64,000 nt of DNA from Juglans regia (lineage: Eukaryota > Streptophyta > Magnoliopsida > Fagales > Juglandaceae), in assembly GCF_001411555.2 (NCBI RefSeq), contig NC_049912.1, positions 20,754,341 to 20,818,340 on the forward strand, given 5' to 3'. Shown piece after piece: positions 60,915 to 64,000 of this stretch. Position 1 is the first letter of the stretch; each line of letters opens with the position of its first letter. The position numbers and the translations under genes were made by a program. The notes under the pieces were generated by a model that worked only from the letters and a program-made list of their open reading frames with translations, ran no database searches and had not been told where the DNA came from.

Positions 60915-61290
60915 ATGTTACACCGGTTGGGATGTTGGAGTCCAGATGTAGCCCAGAATTAGAGCATATAGCAAGGCAACAATGAACATGTAAAAGTCCC
61001 AACCGTAACGGCCAAGATAGAAACTTGAATATGTCTGGATGACAAGTAATAAGCATCTATAAAAATACTGAGAGAGAAAGAGAGAGAGAGAGAGAGGCAT
61101 AGGAATGGCCATCGATAACTAGTTGCAGTTCCTGTATTGGGATTACTCTCTCAGGGTCCAAAGGCACCACTTTGAATGAAGTCCAGAATCGTTCATGTCT
61201 AGATGGCTTAGTTTGGACGCATAGGGTAAATGATCCACAAGAGAGCACAAGATTAACATAGAATGTGAATGCCATTTTAACATGGATCAT
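60915..61290 (-). pseudogene. Possible membrane-protein gene fragment
   Basis: Minus-strand frames read FWTSFKVVPLDPERVIPIQE, then after a (CT)n tract SFYLGRYGWDFYMFIVALLY and ALILGYIWTP. This looks like a helical membrane segment. AG acceptor-like sites precede both pieces. The two pieces lie in different frames across the (CT)n tract (61073-61095). Family not recognised; could be a real exon of an unseen gene or a relic. Confidence 0.35.
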
Positions 61291-62013
61291 ATCTGAGAAA
61301 AATGAGCAGTAGTAAACAGGAAATCATTGAACTTGTTTAATCAAAATAAGTGTTGTAGTGGAGATCACATGAGACCATGTTTAACTAAGATGCAGACCTT
61401 GGTCCCACAAGACCTCATGAAAATTTTAAGTCAATCAAAAGAATAAGGTAGGGCCCTGCTGGATCATGTAGCCTAGGTAAACAGTAGAGCCTAGCTTGTG
61501 ATAGGCCACTGACCATAGTGACATGGCAGTTTAAACCTCTATCGGTCTAGTTAGATCCTTTTTCTGTCTGAATCAGGGTCTAAGTTCCTTTTTGCCCTGA
61601 TTCAGAGTCTATGTATAGTTATATCATGCTTCATACAAAAATTGATTAACAAAACGTAAATTGAACAATTAGACTGAGAAAAAGTACTGTTTTACTTTTC
61701 CTGGTTCGTCTAGATTACATCAATTGGCATGTGGAGTCCAGATGTAGCTCGGATAATAATTAGAGCATAAAACCGGGCAACGATGGACACCTTCAAGAGA
61801 TAATTTATCAGGTGAATGGGAAACCCATCCATCAGATTTTTTTCTCCACCTTTTCTTTTCCAGGCATGCAACAGTCCCTACCAAAATGACCATGATAGAA
61901 ACTTGACTATGTCTGGATGACTTATCAAGTAGTTGCCACTAATATATACAGTGCACATGCGAAAAAGAGGCACAAATTTCCTAAGGCAGGTGGCCATTGA
62001 TAAGCAGTTACAG

Positions 62014-62367
62014 CAAGGGCGGCTCAATGGGGTAGGCAGCCCAAGGCCTACGTACCCCTAGTAAGACCCCTTAAAAAATATTTTGTTATTTTCTTTTAAG
62101 GAAATAAAGAAAGAAGGCCCAAAGTTTAAAAGCAAATAAAAGACACGTGAAAATAAAGTATTCTGAAAATTATTTATTTTGAGATAGTTTTTTTAACGGA
62201 AAATTAGAAAAATGAATCAAATACAAAAAGTTGATATATAATTCTTTCATCTAACATGGTATGAATAATTACTTACAAAATAAAATATTTAATTATTATA
62301 ATAAAAATATAAAAAAGTCCTTTTGAAATTTTCGCCCAAGGCCTACTTTGGCATTGAGCCGGCCATG
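62014..62367. mobile_element. hAT-type MITE with 8-bp target duplication
   Basis: 354-bp insert flanked by AGTTACAG at 62006-62013 and 62368-62375. Inverted ends CAAGGGCGGCTCAATG and, reverse complemented, CATGGCCGGCTCAATG fit the CAxGGGCGG hAT type. The related copy A keeps the empty site (AGTTGCAG then TTCCTG, about 61120-61135). No transposase inside. Confidence 0.88.
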
Positions 62368-62545
62368 AGTTACAGTTCCTGAATTGGAAAGCCTTTCATG
62401 CTGTTTTATTTTTTCTCACTTAGTACTCAAGCCGCTCAACGACGTCAAATCTCCTTGGATTAGAATGGAATGATTCCAGTCTAGAGGCTTTGTATGGACT
62501 CGTACATCATAGATGATCTTGTAACAATTTAATAAACCTTAATCC

Positions 62546-63183
62546 CATCCATCCACAGTTTGAAACAAAACTTTGGTTTAGAATGCATAAAGAAAAGAAG
62601 ATGTGCATAACAGTTAACATTTCGTCATGTTTACACACCTTTTGGGGGCAAAGACAAGAACAAGATTTCTCCACTCATTTAATCTCACCATTACAACTTT
62701 TTCAAATTCTCATACAAAATATAATAAACAATTCAACTTTTTCAAATCCCAAAACAATAATAATATTAAAAAATAATATTTTAAACTTTCGTACAAAAAA
62801 TTTTCATCTTACTATCCAAACCTACCGAAGCACAAACAGAGACATCCAGTCTCCCACAATATCAACTACAAGTTAACAACATATTTTTAACGCAATCAAC
62901 ACACCATGCGCTCTTCTAATAACAAGAAAAAAAACCGAATGATGATCAATATTGCACGCATATAACAGAAACCAAAAGGCAATTTGAATAGAATGCAACA
63001 AAATTTCTTTTGATGGATAATTTTGAAGGCATCCAACATAATAATCAAAATCTTATATAACACAATCCCATATTAACCAAAATATGATAATACAGACTTA
63101 CATGATTCCTCAGATATCCCCCAAACAACATTCTCCAAAACCACCCAAATCACCAAATAACCTCCAAATCCTGGCCGAAAAAC
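62546..63183. other. Spacer downstream of NIP7
   Basis: Holds the NIP7 3' UTR at its right end and a MITE at its left. Otherwise AC-rich low-complexity sequence. Confidence 0.5.
62680..62830. repeat. GAGATGAG-type MITE relic
   Basis: TAATCTCACCATTACAACTT, ATACAAAATATAATAAACAA and CATCTTACTATCCAAACC fit the family in reverse orientation. Confidence 0.5.
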
Positions 63184-63747
63184 TCAAAGCTCATCCTCCA
63201 TCCTCAAATATTCCCCAATATCCGCCTGGTGCAGTACCACAATCCCATTGGGGTCCAACTTCCTACAATCCTGGGTACTCTTGGCCGCAATTCCAAAACC
63301 CAGGGGCACATCCGACATGGAGAACACCACTACCCCGTCACCGAGAGCGATATTTTCGGTAATCCTCCCCAACCCACCTTTCAAAACGTGGTTGCCGTAC
63401 AGAAACGACATCTCGGAGGTGGGCTTGAGCCAGACCTTATGCTTGGCGTTGGGCGCGAGGATACTCAAAGACTGGACAGTAAGGTGGAAGCTTCCGCCGT
63501 GGGTGAACTTTCCGATGCAGGTGCCGAGGGAAACGAGTTGGGGGCGAGCGACGTTGGTGGCGCGCTTGACGAGAGAATCGCTGACGTAGTAGACCTTGTT
63601 CTTGTGGAGGCGGAAGCAGTAGCCGCCGGGGTCGGAGTCGGGGCCCTCGTGAGAGGGGTTCTCGACGATGTTCTTGAGGTTGTTGCCGGTGAACTTGAAG
63701 AGCTTCTCGAAGACTGAGGTCGTCTCCTTCTCGTCCAGAGGTCTCAT
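63184..63747 (-). CDS. NIP7: 60S ribosome subunit biogenesis factor NIP7
   Basis: 187 residues, single exon, ATG at 63745-63747. NIP7 works in the nucleolus in pre-rRNA processing and 60S assembly. It starts [20 protein letters not shown] and holds the N-terminal NIP7 domain ([54 protein letters not shown]). It ends with a PUA RNA-binding domain (about 95-170: [60 protein letters not shown]) and the conserved tail [17 protein letters not shown]. Length and both ends match the family exactly. Much GC-richer than its surroundings. Telo-box motifs lie about 70 bases upstream. No damage seen. Confidence 0.97.
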   Translation of the reverse strand: MRPLDEKETTSVFEKLFKFTGNNLKNIVENPSHEGPDSDPGGYCFRLHKNKVYYVSDSLVKRATNVARPQLVSLGTCIGKFTHGGSFHLTVQSLSILAPNAKHKVWLKPTSEMSFLYGNHVLKGGLGRITENIALGDGVVVFSMSDVPLGFGIAAKSTQDCRKLDPNGIVVLHQADIGEYLRMEDEL

Positions 63748-63762
63748 CTCGTTAAGGAACTT

Positions 63763-63834
63763 TGGGCTTTCGAAGAAAGAAACATTGCTGCTTCCGGAAG
63801 CTGCTAATAAGCAGCGTAAACCCTCCTAGGGTTT
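63763..63834 (-). promoter_or_regulatory. Telo-box pair and site-II-like motif upstream of NIP7
   Basis: AAACCCT (63818-63824) and its inverse AGGGTTT (63828-63834) lie three bases apart, 71-87 bases before the ATG. TGGGCT (63763-63768, plus strand) resembles a site II core. These motifs are typical of plant ribosomal and ribosome-biogenesis promoters and fit co-regulation with translation genes. Confidence 0.6.
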
Positions 63835-64000
63835 TTCTTTTTCGTCTCCTTTCATTTTTCTTTTCTCTTTCAAGTTAACCCTACACGTGAATAATTATTT
63901 CCAAGGCCGACCGTAAAGAACGCTAGTAAAATGTTTTATCGTATGGTAATTTAATTTAAATAATAAATTTTAAAATTTGAATTTTTATAAATTAATTTTT
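63835..64000. other. Upstream edge of the window
   Basis: NIP7 promoter side, grading into AT-rich sequence. Nothing else seen. Confidence 0.4.

Larger units (their letters stand above)
60690..62545. repeat. Diverged tandem duplication with hAT insertion in the second copy
   Basis: Copy A (about 60690-61280) and copy B (about 61345-62545) share TGGAGTCCAGATGTAGC, TTAGAGCATA, GATAGAAACTTGA.TATGTC, TGTCTGGATGAC and the GATAA..AGTT.CAG/TTCCTG junction, in the same order. Many substitutions and indels. Confidence 0.75.

Noticed and set aside
63229..63717. 162-codon and 113-codon plus-strand frames
   Set aside because: Shadows of the NIP7 gene on the opposite strand, open because of its GC-rich coding sequence.

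Overview
The window is nuclear DNA from a dicot plant. It is AT-rich, its genes carry GT-AG introns, and it is full of plant transposons (L1-type LINE, Ty1-copia, FAR1-type Mutator, hAT, SINE and many MITEs). One MITE family with GAGATGAGTTGAGATG-like ends and AATAGTAATGAG-like flanks recurs about thirteen times. From memory this family is typical of Fagales (walnut, hickory, oak), so a woody Fagales species is my best guess. That is an inference from repeat style, not a proof.

Real host genes, left to right: RPS21 (eS21, + strand, 3 coding exons, 10-1569); a POLTERGEIST-like protein phosphatase 2C, closest in memory to Arabidopsis PP2C 40 (+, 11182-14164, with a likely 5' UTR exon near 8.9-9.2 kb); a small eight-exon coiled-coil protein of unknown function (-, 15783-19050) that carries a young in-frame tandem duplication; a VAMP724-type longin R-SNARE (+, 33245-35461); a single-exon FPF1-like gene (-, 45571-45888); tRNA-Gly(CCC) (+, 58625-58695); and the ribosome-biogenesis factor NIP7 (-, 63184-63747). 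They are unrelated housekeeping or signalling genes, each with its own promoter. There is no operon-like logic.

Mobile DNA fills much of the rest. A 5'-truncated LINE with a target-site duplication lies at 4.2-6.7 kb, and a SINE sits in the last PP2C intron. The 20.7-32.0 kb interval is a stack: an outer Mutator-like element with inverted arms of about 0.6 kb, a GRF zinc-finger gene (+) and a FAR1/FRS-type transposase pseudogene (-) in tail-to-tail order; a second Mutator-like element with a 9-bp duplication nested between them, carrying a receptor-kinase fragment (Pack-MULE-like); and a 2.19-kb solo LTR inserted into the right arm with a 5-bp duplication. A copia relic lies at 47.5-48.4 kb. 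A nearly complete Ty1-copia element lies at 51.05-55.88 kb (292-bp LTRs, TAACT duplication, tRNA-Met-type primer site). A hAT-type MITE at 62.0 kb has a matching empty site in a neighbouring duplicate.

The 36-51 kb and 55.9-58.6 kb intervals are gene-poor and rich in (AT)n tracts and hairpin MITEs. Exon borders were set by reading splice sites and protein continuity by eye. Transposon ends were set by finding target-site duplications by eye.
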